Assembly (NCBI GenBank): GCA_018896985.1
Contig: JAHILQ010000102.1
Coordinates: forward strand, 1-8,877
Length of the DNA stretch: 8,877 bases
Direction of reading: 5' to 3'
DNA from: Nitrospinota bacterium
GTDB lineage: Bacteria; Nitrospirota; Thermodesulfovibrionia; Thermodesulfovibrionales; UBA1546
Shown here one piece after another: positions 1 through 6,640 of the stretch (its first letter is position 1; each line of letters starts with the position of its first letter). A model generated the notes under the pieces. That model saw only the letters and a program-made list of their open reading frames with translations. It searched no databases and was not told the DNA's origin. Made by a program: the position numbers and the translations under genes.

Positions 1-20
1 AAGGGGGTGAAAGATAAAAC

Positions 21-27
21 AAGGAGG
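21..27 (+). promoter_or_regulatory. Shine-Dalgarno site that sets the start of the first receptor
   Basis: AAGGAGG lies 7 bases before the ATG at 35. A TTG at 29 is in frame but only one base from this site, too close to be used, so the ATG at 35 is the preferred start. The 34 bases before the gene show no recognisable riboswitch, operator or promoter. Any such control element, for example a cobalamin riboswitch or a Fur box, would have to lie to the left of the window. Confidence 0.85.
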
Positions 28-34
28 ATTGAAA

Positions 35-2278
35 ATGCGCATTATTAACAAACTGTTTCTCATGGTCTTTGTCTTAGGTATCTGTTCGACAGTCTTTGCA
101 GCCGAAGAGAAGGAAAAGACAAAAGTTCAAACAAAAGAGGAAACAAAGCTGGAGGAAATTGTGGTGACTGCCACGAGGACCGAAAAAGAGATTGAATCTG
201 TCCCCGGAAGCGTGGCGGTGATAACCAAAGATGATATTAAAAAAAGAAATATCAAGTCAGTTGATGAGGCACTGAATCTCATACCAGGTGTCTTCAACAG
301 GCGTGGAAAGGGGCTTATGGATACCCTGTCAAGTGTAACCCTGAGGGGCATTCCAGGAGAATACCGTACATTGATTTTAATGGATGGAATCACCTTGAAC
401 AACGCCTATACAGGCTCTGTCCAGTGGGGAGGGCTTGCGCCTGAGGATGTGGAAAGGATTGAGGTGGTTAAAGGCCCGTTTTCGAGCCTTTACGGCGGTT
501 ATGCCATGGGCGGCGTGGTGCATATCATTACAAAGATGCCTGAGAAGAGGGAATTTACATTTAAGACAGGATACGGCTCAAGCTGGAACAGGGGAGAAGC
601 CATGGACGACCTGCGGAAGTTCTATCTCTCTTATGGCGATAAGTTTAAAGATAAATTCAGCCTCTTTGCAAGTTATGGCTATAAGGCAACAAACGGCTAC
701 CCATCAGGTTTGAATGTCCAGCGCACCCAACCGCCAGCGGGAATTACCGGATGGTCTTACACCACAGACAACAAGGGCGCTGCCCGATATTTAATAGGCG
801 ATAAGGGCGACAACAGATGGTGGGATGACAATATGACTTTAAAGGCCGGGTATGACTTCTCTAAGACTTCGAAGCTTAATCTCTCAATCATGAGAAGCCG
901 CTATGAGTATAGCTATGATGACCCGCATACATATCTCAGGAATGCAGCGGGCAATGAGGTGTGGACATACACAGTTGGAGGTACAACTGTCAGGGAGGCG
1001 TCTTTCCTATCCGGCGCAGGAAGCAGGGAACAAAACATTTACAACATAGGCTTTGAGACAGAAATATCCTCTGTAAAGGCGAAGCTGTCCCTCGGTCTCG
1101 CTGATCAGGAGAAGAATTGGTATGTAACACCTGGCACAACCGGAGCCACTACGCGTGCTGGAGGCCCAGGTAAAGTCGCGAGCACCCCGTCAGAAAATTA
1201 TAATGCAGATCTTCAGTTTACACTGCCTCTTTTCAAGAGACATATCCTCACCTTTGGTGGCTCTTTCAAGCATGGCTCAGCGGATACAGAGGAACATAAG
1301 CTCACAAACTGGAAGGATGAGGATTCAAAGACCACCCTTGCCTATCAATCAAAGGGCAAAGACAGGACATATGCCCTATTTGTTCAGGATGAGATAATGA
1401 TTCTCGAAAACCTCACAGCATATCTTGGCTTCAGGCAGGACTGGTGGGAGACATACGATGGCTATGTGAATGAGGTTGGCACTTCCGGTTATCCAAAGAA
1501 TTATGACTCAAGGACTGCTTCATCTTTCAGCCCCAAGGCTGCCCTTGTGTATAAGCCCTTTGAAAAGACAACTCTGAGGACATCTGCAGGAAGGGCATTC
1601 AGATCGCCTACGGTTTATGACCTTTACAGGACATGGACATGGACATCGGCCGGTGTAACAAAAACTTATGCCGGCAATCCGGATCTAAAACCAGAGACAA
1701 CTACCTCGTGGGATATTGGTATGGAGCAAAGACTCTGGAAAGGCGCAAAGATCGGTGTTACTTATTATGAGAACTATATGGAAGACCTAATCTACAGGAA
1801 AACGGTTACACCCACCTATCTGGAATGGGTAAATGTGGGAAAGGTAGAAAGTAAGGGGGTGGAACTTGAAGCAGAGCAGAGGTTTGACAAGTGGCTTAGG
1901 CTCTTTGCCAATTACACTTACACCGACGCCAAGATAAAGAAAAACGAGGCGAAGCCTGAAACGGAAGGCAAAAAGATGACACAGATGCCTGAGAATATGT
2001 TTAACGCCGGAGGGGAGTATGAAAAAGGACCTTTTTCAGCATCACTTATCGGCAGATATGTGGGCAAGAGGTATTCCAATGATGAGAACAAAGATACAGT
2101 GAACAATGTTCCTGGCTCATTCGATCCTTATTTCGTTGCCGATGCAAAGGTCTCTTATAAGATTACAAAATGGGCGACAGTTTCTGTCTCCGTGGATAAT
2201 ATCTTTGACAGAGATTATTTCTACTCCTACAAGGCACCAGGAAGGTCATGGTTTGGAGAGCTGACAATGAGGTTTTGA
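35..2278 (+). CDS. TonB-dependent outer-membrane receptor (747 aa)
   Basis: Outer-membrane active transporter that binds a scarce ligand and moves it into the periplasm using TonB energy. Residues 1 to about 23 form a signal peptide ending VFAA. A TonB box (EEIVVTATR) is at 40-48. The plug covers roughly 55-168, with VTLRG at 101-105, LILMDGI at 113-119 and the closing LYGGYAMGGVVHIITK at about 152-167. The rest is a 22-strand-type barrel ending in MRF, the usual C-terminal Phe signal for outer-membrane assembly. An FRSP box (522-525) and an NPDLKPE box (from 548) resemble the FRAP/NPNL boxes of many receptors, but no His lies between them, unlike classical heme receptors. The stop overlaps the next gene's ATG (TGATG), so it is co-translated with a periplasmic binding protein. 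The importer family suggests corrinoid, heme or siderophore as ligand; the ligand is not determined. Confidence 0.95.
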   Translation: MRIINKLFLMVFVLGICSTVFAAEEKEKTKVQTKEETKLEEIVVTATRTEKEIESVPGSVAVITKDDIKKRNIKSVDEALNLIPGVFNRRGKGLMDTLSSVTLRGIPGEYRTLILMDGITLNNAYTGSVQWGGLAPEDVERIEVVKGPFSSLYGGYAMGGVVHIITKMPEKREFTFKTGYGSSWNRGEAMDDLRKFYLSYGDKFKDKFSLFASYGYKATNGYPSGLNVQRTQPPAGITGWSYTTDNKGAARYLIGDKGDNRWWDDNMTLKAGYDFSKTSKLNLSIMRSRYEYSYDDPHTYLRNAAGNEVWTYTVGGTTVREASFLSGAGSREQNIYNIGFETEISSVKAKLSLGLADQEKNWYVTPGTTGATTRAGGPGKVASTPSENYNADLQFTLPLFKRHILTFGGSFKHGSADTEEHKLTNWKDEDSKTTLAYQSKGKDRTYALFVQDEIMILENLTAYLGFRQDWWETYDGYVNEVGTSGYPKNYDSRTASSFSPKAALVYKPFEKTTLRTSAGRAFRSPTVYDLYRTWTWTSAGVTKTYAGNPDLKPETTTSWDIGMEQRLWKGAKIGVTYYENYMEDLIYRKTVTPTYLEWVNVGKVESKGVELEAEQRFDKWLRLFANYTYTDAKIKKNEAKPETEGKKMTQMPENMFNAGGEYEKGPFSASLIGRYVGKRYSNDENKDTVNNVPGSFDPYFVADAKVSYKITKWATVSVSVDNIFDRDYFYSYKAPGRSWFGELTMRF
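1629..1646 (+). repeat. Three perfect GGACAT hexamers in the receptor gene
   Basis: Three back-to-back copies of GGACAT encode an alternating Thr-Trp stretch (RTWTWTS, residues 532-538). They lie between the conserved FRSP and NPDL boxes of the receptor, in a segment likely to form a variable loop or strand edge of the barrel. The frame is kept because the unit is a multiple of three. Slippage may have created it. Confidence 0.8.
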
Positions 2279-3261
2279 TGAATAGAATTTTTCGACTCAC
2301 AGGAGGCATCCTGATGGTACTTATGGTAGCGGCCCCATCATGGGCTGCTACCATAACATACACTGACAAAATGGGCAGGGTGGTAACCGTCCCTGTGCCT
2401 GTAAAACGGGCAGTATTGTTCGAGACTTATGAGTTGTCAGCCGGTTTGGGCGTCTGGGACAGGATCGCCGGTATCAGCAGGTATGCTCATGAGAACGACC
2501 TTATGCTCGCGCTCAAGCCCGATATAGCCAAAACCGCCCCCTCCGCGGGGAGCGGTTTCGATGTGAATATCGAGATGCTCCTCAAGCTTAGGCCGGACAT
2601 CGTCCTTACCTGGACCTTCAAGCCCGAGACCGTGAAGTTCATGGAGGAAAAGGGGTTAAAAGTTATTGCTGTATATCCTGAGTCACTCCATGAGCTTTAC
2701 GGGGTGATGCGCCTTCAGGGCAGTCTTTTTGGCAAAGAGAAAAAGGTTGAAAGCACCATTGCGCAAATGGAAAAGATATTTGCCTTGATAAGGGGCAGGG
2801 TTTCGAGAATTCCTCCGGAAAGACGAAAAAAAGTGATCTGGCTAAGCGGCAAACCCACCACCGTGTCCGGCGGCATCGGAGTCAACAATGACATGTTTTC
2901 GCTGATAAACGGCATTAATCCTGCCTCTTCTATCAGGGAGAGGAGCGCTGAGGTTTCCATAGAGCAGATAATCGCCTGGAACCCGGATATCATCTTCATA
3001 TGGGGGAGCGCCAGGTACGGGGCTGCGGATATTATCGGCAATCCGCAGTGGCGGCATGTAAGCGCAGCAAAAAACAGCAGGGTATACAAGGCGCCGAAGT
3101 GGTCAACATGGTCGCCCCGGCTTGCTATCGTTGCCCTCTGGATGGCGATGAAGACTTATCCCGAATATTTCGTGGATATTAATCTGGAGAAGGCCGCGGA
3201 TGATTTTTATAGAGAGGTATACGGCATACCGTATAGGAAGGTAGAGAGGATTGAAAACTAA
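2278..3261 (+). CDS. Periplasmic substrate-binding protein of a cobalamin/heme/siderophore ABC importer
   Basis: Captures the ligand released by the outer-membrane receptor and delivers it to the FecCD permease. The 327-aa protein has a signal peptide (residues 1 to about 23, ending APSWA) with no lipobox Cys, so it should be a soluble periplasmic protein. The mature part has the two-lobed TroA/BtuF layout: DKMGRVVTVP at 30-39, DRIAGIS at 61-67, NIEMLLKLRPDIVLTW at 97-112, IEQIIAWNPDIIFI at 228-241 and VYKAPKW at 269-275. The NPDIIF and VYKAPK region resembles the HemV-2 subgroup. I chose the ATG at 2278, which overlaps the previous stop and has GAGG at 2269-2272. An in-frame ATG at 2248 would put ten extra residues before the signal peptide and overlap the receptor. 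The 3' end overlaps the permease gene by 11 bases. BtuF, HmuT or FepB-like roles are all possible. Confidence 0.92.
   Translation: MNRIFRLTGGILMVLMVAAPSWAATITYTDKMGRVVTVPVPVKRAVLFETYELSAGLGVWDRIAGISRYAHENDLMLALKPDIAKTAPSAGSGFDVNIEMLLKLRPDIVLTWTFKPETVKFMEEKGLKVIAVYPESLHELYGVMRLQGSLFGKEKKVESTIAQMEKIFALIRGRVSRIPPERRKKVIWLSGKPTTVSGGIGVNNDMFSLINGINPASSIRERSAEVSIEQIIAWNPDIIFIWGSARYGAADIIGNPQWRHVSAAKNSRVYKAPKWSTWSPRLAIVALWMAMKTYPEYFVDINLEKAADDFYREVYGIPYRKVERIEN
2531..2558 (+). other. Strong G+C-rich hairpin inside the binding-protein gene
   Basis: AAACCGC (2531-2537) pairs with GCGGTTT (2552-2558), and CCCC (2538-2541) pairs with GGGG (2547-2550). This gives an 11-bp stem with one bulged A (2551) and a 5-base loop. 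No T-run follows, so it is not a standard intrinsic terminator. It lies over codons 85-94 of the gene. It could slow translation, protect an mRNA end or be chance; no function can be assigned. Confidence 0.5.
3235..3242 (+). promoter_or_regulatory. Shine-Dalgarno site supporting a TTG start for the permease
   Basis: AGGAAGGT inside the end of the binding-protein gene lies 8 bases before the TTG at 3251. The first in-frame ATG falls at codon 34, past the first membrane helix, so the TTG is the only start that gives a full-length FecCD protein. Confidence 0.7.
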
Positions 3262-4258
3262 ATCACCGATATATCTTCTGATATTAATTTCGCCATTTCT
3301 GGCAGGGTGGATAGCCATTTTTATAGGGGCATACAATGTGTCGCCTTTTATGGTTCTGAAGGTTATTGCAGGAGAGATTGCCCCGTTTTTTGGCAATCCC
3401 GATATACCTGAAAGGGCTATAATACTCGATATAAGGCTTCCAAGGGTAATCCTTGCAGGTCTTGTCGGTATTGCACTCTCCGGCTCTGGTGTTACCCTGC
3501 AAGGGATATTCAGAAACCCGCTTGTTGACCCTTTCATTCTCGGCATCTCTGCCGGCGCTGCCCTGGGGTGTGCCTTATCAGTTGGATTCTTCCCAGAGGC
3601 GCCAATACAGATAATGGCATTTATATTCGGGACAATTGCTGTTGTCCTTACCTATACAGTAGCCAGGACACAGGGAGAGGTTTCACGGCTTCCACTTATA
3701 TTGACTGGGGTTATCATCTCAGCCTTTTTTACAGCTATGGTATCCATCGTGAAGTTTCTCGTAGACCCGCATAAGTTACAGAGCATTGTTTTCTGGCTTA
3801 TGGGAAGCTTTTCTCTTGCAGACTGGAATCTGGTGAAAATTGCAGGGGCAGGCATAATTGCAGGGGTTTTACCCATATTTCTGATGAGATGGAGACTCAA
3901 TGCGATGAGTATGGGAGAGGATGAAGCAAAGGCTCTGGGTGTGAATGTGAAGAGGGAGAGGATTATATTTATAGGAGCATCATCCCTTGCAGTGAGTATT
4001 GCAGTATCTGTAAGCGGGATTATAGGTTGGGTTGGGCTGATGGTTCCCCATCTTGTGAGGATGATTGTGGGACCTGACCATAAGAGCCTTGTCCCGTTAA
4101 GCATGGCAGGTGGAGCAGCATTCATGATATTTGCTGATACACTTGCAAGGAACCTGACGGCTCTTGATATACCAGTCGGGATAATAACAGCAATAACAGG
4201 GGCTCCTTTCTTTATTTACTTAATGAAGAAAGGCGGCAAAGAGAGCTGGGGGAGATGA
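3251..4258 (+). CDS. FecCD/BtuC-family ABC importer permease (335 aa)
   Basis: Inner-membrane channel subunit, working as a homodimer, of an importer for vitamin B12, heme or iron-siderophore. Its length matches the family (about 320-350 aa, usually ten helices). Family hallmarks are RLPRVI at 62-67, the RNPLVDPFILGISAGA segment at 88-103, the cytoplasmic coupling stretch MGEDEAKALGV at 221-231 that contacts the ATPase, GWVGLMVPHLVR at 259-270 with GPDH at 274-277, and PVGIITAITGAPFF at 308-321. The first helix is at roughly 7-27. The TTG start overlaps the binding-protein gene by 11 bases, and its stop overlaps the ATPase start, so expression should be translationally coupled. The family is certain. 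Which of B12, heme or siderophore it carries cannot be read from the permease. Confidence 0.96.
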   Translation: MKTKSPIYLLILISPFLAGWIAIFIGAYNVSPFMVLKVIAGEIAPFFGNPDIPERAIILDIRLPRVILAGLVGIALSGSGVTLQGIFRNPLVDPFILGISAGAALGCALSVGFFPEAPIQIMAFIFGTIAVVLTYTVARTQGEVSRLPLILTGVIISAFFTAMVSIVKFLVDPHKLQSIVFWLMGSFSLADWNLVKIAGAGIIAGVLPIFLMRWRLNAMSMGEDEAKALGVNVKRERIIFIGASSLAVSIAVSVSGIIGWVGLMVPHLVRMIVGPDHKSLVPLSMAGGAAFMIFADTLARNLTALDIPVGIITAITGAPFFIYLMKKGGKESWGR

Positions 4259-5034
4259 TGTTAGAGGTTAAGGGCCTGCAATTCAGACATCATCATGGAG
4301 AAGATGACATCCTTAAGGGGATTGCATTCGGGGCAAACATGGGGCAGATAACTACGATCCTCGGTCCGAATGGTTCTGGTAAGACAACAGTATTTAAGTG
4401 CATAGCAGGATTATGGAAGCCTCAAAGGGGCGAAATACTATTTGGAAATAAAAATATCTCAAATCTCCCCTGCGAAAAAAGGGCTAAAATGCTTGCCATT
4501 GTTCCTCAGGAACATGAACCTTCTTTCGCCTACTCCGTTTTAGATGCTGTGCTTATGGGAAGGGTCTCACATGTAGGTGTATTTTCATCTCCGTCAAAAT
4601 ACGACTACCTTAAGGCTGAAGAGGCTATCGAGACAGTGGGTATCGCACATCTAAAAGAAAAGGCATATACGAAGATAAGCGGTGGTGAGAGACAGCTCGT
4701 GCTTATTGCGAGGGCACTGGCACAGGAGGCGCCGATACTGCTGCTTGATGAACCTACATCTCACCTTGATTTTAGAAATCAGTTGCTCGTCTTAGGGAAG
4801 GTCAGGGGAATAGCCAGAGAAAAGGAATTAACTGTCCTTATGACACTCCATGACCCAAACCTTGCTATGCTGTTTTCGGATAAGGCTGTGATGATTAACG
4901 AGGGGCATATAGTTTCGAATGGCGTCCCACAAAGCGTTATAACTGAGGATAACTTGAGGAAGGTTTATGGGATTAATGTCTCCATAATTAACTGGAACGG
5001 GGCCAGGGTAATCTATCCGAGGATAGACTCATGA
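4255..5034 (+). CDS. FecE/BtuD-family ABC importer ATPase (259 aa)
   Basis: Cytoplasmic ATPase that powers the FecCD permease encoded just upstream. All catalytic motifs are intact: Walker A GPNGSGKTT at 37-45, Q-loop Gln85 in VPQE, signature ISGGERQ at 141-147, Walker B ILLLDEP at 161-167, D-loop SHLD at 169-172 and the switch His199 in TLHD. A short C-terminal tail (VSIINWNGARVIYP) is typical of the HmuV/FecE/BtuD group. The start is either ATG 4255 (4-base ATGA overlap with the permease stop) or the adjacent ATG 4258. The second is slightly better spaced from the GGGGAG upstream, and the difference is one Met. The next gene starts in its stop codon. It completes a standard three-gene importer with the two preceding genes. 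Confidence 0.96.
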   Translation: MMLEVKGLQFRHHHGEDDILKGIAFGANMGQITTILGPNGSGKTTVFKCIAGLWKPQRGEILFGNKNISNLPCEKRAKMLAIVPQEHEPSFAYSVLDAVLMGRVSHVGVFSSPSKYDYLKAEEAIETVGIAHLKEKAYTKISGGERQLVLIARALAQEAPILLLDEPTSHLDFRNQLLVLGKVRGIAREKELTVLMTLHDPNLAMLFSDKAVMINEGHIVSNGVPQSVITEDNLRKVYGINVSIINWNGARVIYPRIDS

Positions 5035-5882
5035 TAGAAGCTATCGGGTTAACAAAGCACTACGGGCAGATAACGGCTGTGGATAATCTCTCTCTTGCTA
5101 TTGCACGCGGTGAGGTCTTTGGCCTTCTCGGTCCCAATGGTGCGGGGAAAACCACAACCATCAAAATGCTTACAACACTGAGCAGACCTGATTCCGGCAC
5201 ATGCATGATAGATGGTTTTAATGTCGTAGAGGAGCCTTTTGAGATAAAGAAACGGATAGGTGTTGTCCCTCAGGAGAATAATCTTGACAGAGAACTTACA
5301 GCACGTGAAAATCTGCTGATTTACGGAATGCTTCATGGCGTGAGGGACATGGAGAAAAAGATGGCTGAAACATTAAAGATAGTTGATCTGTGGGATAGGA
5401 GAGATTCAGTTGTCTTGAGTTTTTCAGGAGGCATGCAGAGAAGACTTCTTCTTGCAAGGGCACTGCTGACAGAACCTTTTGTGCTATTTCTTGATGAGCC
5501 GTCAATAGGTCTTGACCCCCAGATCAGGCGGCAAATGTGGGATATAGTCAGAAAAACAAAAATAGATGGGAGAACAGTGGTTTTAACCACGCACTATATC
5601 GAAGAGGCAGAGGCCCTTTGTGATAAGGTTGGTATCCTTTCAAGGGGTAGACTTATTGCCCTTGATAGCCCTGAAAACCTGAAGGCCATAGTTGGTGAAT
5701 ATGTAGTTGAATTTGTTAATGGTGACGGGAAACTCATACAAAACGTTTGTAAAACCCGTGATGATGCCCATGAGATAGCAAAACAGAGAGGCGATGGTGT
5801 GACCATAAGAAGGTCTAATCTCGAGGACGTATTTATCAAGCTTACAGGTGAGCGTATAGAAACAGGAGAACCTGTAGAATGA
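5031..5882 (+). CDS. ABC-2 type transporter ATPase, NodI/DrrA-like (283 aa)
   Basis: ATPase of a second, separate ABC system, paired with the ABC-2 permease that follows. Motifs are complete: Walker A GPNGAGKTT at 34-42, Q-loop Gln81 in VPQEN, signature FSGGMQRR at 131-138, Walker B VLFLDEP at 151-157, D-loop GLDP at 160-163 and switch His188 in TTHYIEEAEALCD. The C-terminal extension ends with NLEDVFIKLTGE (263-274), a mark of the DrrA/CcmA/NodI exporter ATPases and unlike the FecE group. The start ATG overlaps the importer ATPase stop (ATGA), with GAGGA at 5019-5023 as ribosome site. Family members typically drive export of drugs, lipids or oligosaccharides. Its position between an importer and a second receptor suggests a linked job, such as exporting a metallophore or processed ligand, but that is inference. 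Confidence 0.94.
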   Translation: MIEAIGLTKHYGQITAVDNLSLAIARGEVFGLLGPNGAGKTTTIKMLTTLSRPDSGTCMIDGFNVVEEPFEIKKRIGVVPQENNLDRELTARENLLIYGMLHGVRDMEKKMAETLKIVDLWDRRDSVVLSFSGGMQRRLLLARALLTEPFVLFLDEPSIGLDPQIRRQMWDIVRKTKIDGRTVVLTTHYIEEAEALCDKVGILSRGRLIALDSPENLKAIVGEYVVEFVNGDGKLIQNVCKTRDDAHEIAKQRGDGVTIRRSNLEDVFIKLTGERIETGEPVE

Positions 5883-6628
5883 GACAAATTTTTCTTTGGT
5901 ATCCGATATTTTTCAGAGAGATGCTCCTTTTCCGGAGGAAACTCCTGAGGCTTGGATATCTCTTTTCTGCAATGATTGTCCCGATAATTTACTTGATCGC
6001 CTTTGGTCTCGGCCTTGGAAGGAGCGTAAAGATACAGGGTACTGACTATCTGACATTCCTTATACCGGGATTAGTTGCGATGAGCTCTATGAACAACTCA
6101 TACACCTGGGTCGCCAGTGCCCTTAATCTCAACAGGTTATATTTCAAAACATTCCAGGTATTCATACAGGCGCCGATCAGCCCATCATCGATCATGATAG
6201 GCGAAGTGCTGGCAGGTATGGTGAAGGGGCTTTTTGCATCAGTCCTGATTATCATTGTGGGATTTCTGATACCTTCAGGATTTTCTATCACTCCTCTGTT
6301 TGTTATGACTCTACTACTTAACTGTTTTTTATTTTCAAATTTAGGGGTAATCACAGGAATGCTCGCCAAATCCCATGAAGACACAGCGACCTATTCGAAT
6401 TTCTTTATCATGCCGATGGCATTTTTCAGCGGGACCTTTTTCCCTGTTGACAAGATACCTGACTTTATCAAACCCGTTATCTATCTCATGCCTTTGACGC
6501 ATACGAATATTGTCATAAGAAAAGCAGCGCTTGATACGGAAGGACTGATATCCTTTGCTGTTTTGATCATTTATAGCATAGCTTTTTTTATGTATGGTTC
6601 GAAGCTTATCAAAAATTACACTGAATAG
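5879..6628 (+). CDS. ABC-2 type transporter permease, NodJ/DrrB-like (249 aa)
   Basis: Six-helix inner-membrane subunit that pairs with the ATPase just upstream. Hydrophobic segments lie near residues 27-47, 58-80, 113-132, 137-160, 172-190 and 222-241. A cytoplasmic N-terminus with a charged FFREMLLFRRK stretch precedes the first helix. The family motif FSGTFFPVDKIP (183-194) is present before the last helix and is typical of the NodJ/DrrB branch. The start ATG overlaps the previous stop (ATGA), with AGGAG at 5864-5868. The TAG stop is only 12 bases from the next start. The ATPase-permease pair looks complete for a half-size ABC-2 transporter that works as a dimer of each chain. Direction and substrate are not shown by the sequence; export is expected from the family. 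Confidence 0.93.
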   Translation: MRQIFLWYPIFFREMLLFRRKLLRLGYLFSAMIVPIIYLIAFGLGLGRSVKIQGTDYLTFLIPGLVAMSSMNNSYTWVASALNLNRLYFKTFQVFIQAPISPSSIMIGEVLAGMVKGLFASVLIIIVGFLIPSGFSITPLFVMTLLLNCFLFSNLGVITGMLAKSHEDTATYSNFFIMPMAFFSGTFFPVDKIPDFIKPVIYLMPLTHTNIVIRKAALDTEGLISFAVLIIYSIAFFMYGSKLIKNYTE

Positions 6629-6632
6629 GAGA
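6627..6632 (+). promoter_or_regulatory. Shine-Dalgarno site supporting a TTG start for the second receptor
   Basis: AGGAGA overlaps the TAG stop of the ABC-2 permease and is 8 bases from the TTG at 6641. A nearer ATG at 6634 is in another frame, which gives no receptor sequence. The TTG frame begins directly with a signal peptide, so TTG is preferred. Confidence 0.75.
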
Positions 6633-6640
6633 GATGAGTT

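Noticed and set aside
1..34. Possible end of a cobalamin riboswitch or a Fur box before the first receptor
   Set aside because: Only 34 bases are available and they show nothing beyond a purine-rich leader and the ribosome site. No conserved B12-box or Fur-box sequence is visible.
3652..4125. 157-codon open frame on the minus strand
   Set aside because: It lies wholly inside the FecCD permease gene, has no family-like sequence, and is a shadow of the strongly supported plus-strand gene. The same holds for the minus-strand frames at 127-402, 2715-3089, 3103-3546, 5333-5590, 5594-5887 and 6046-6384.
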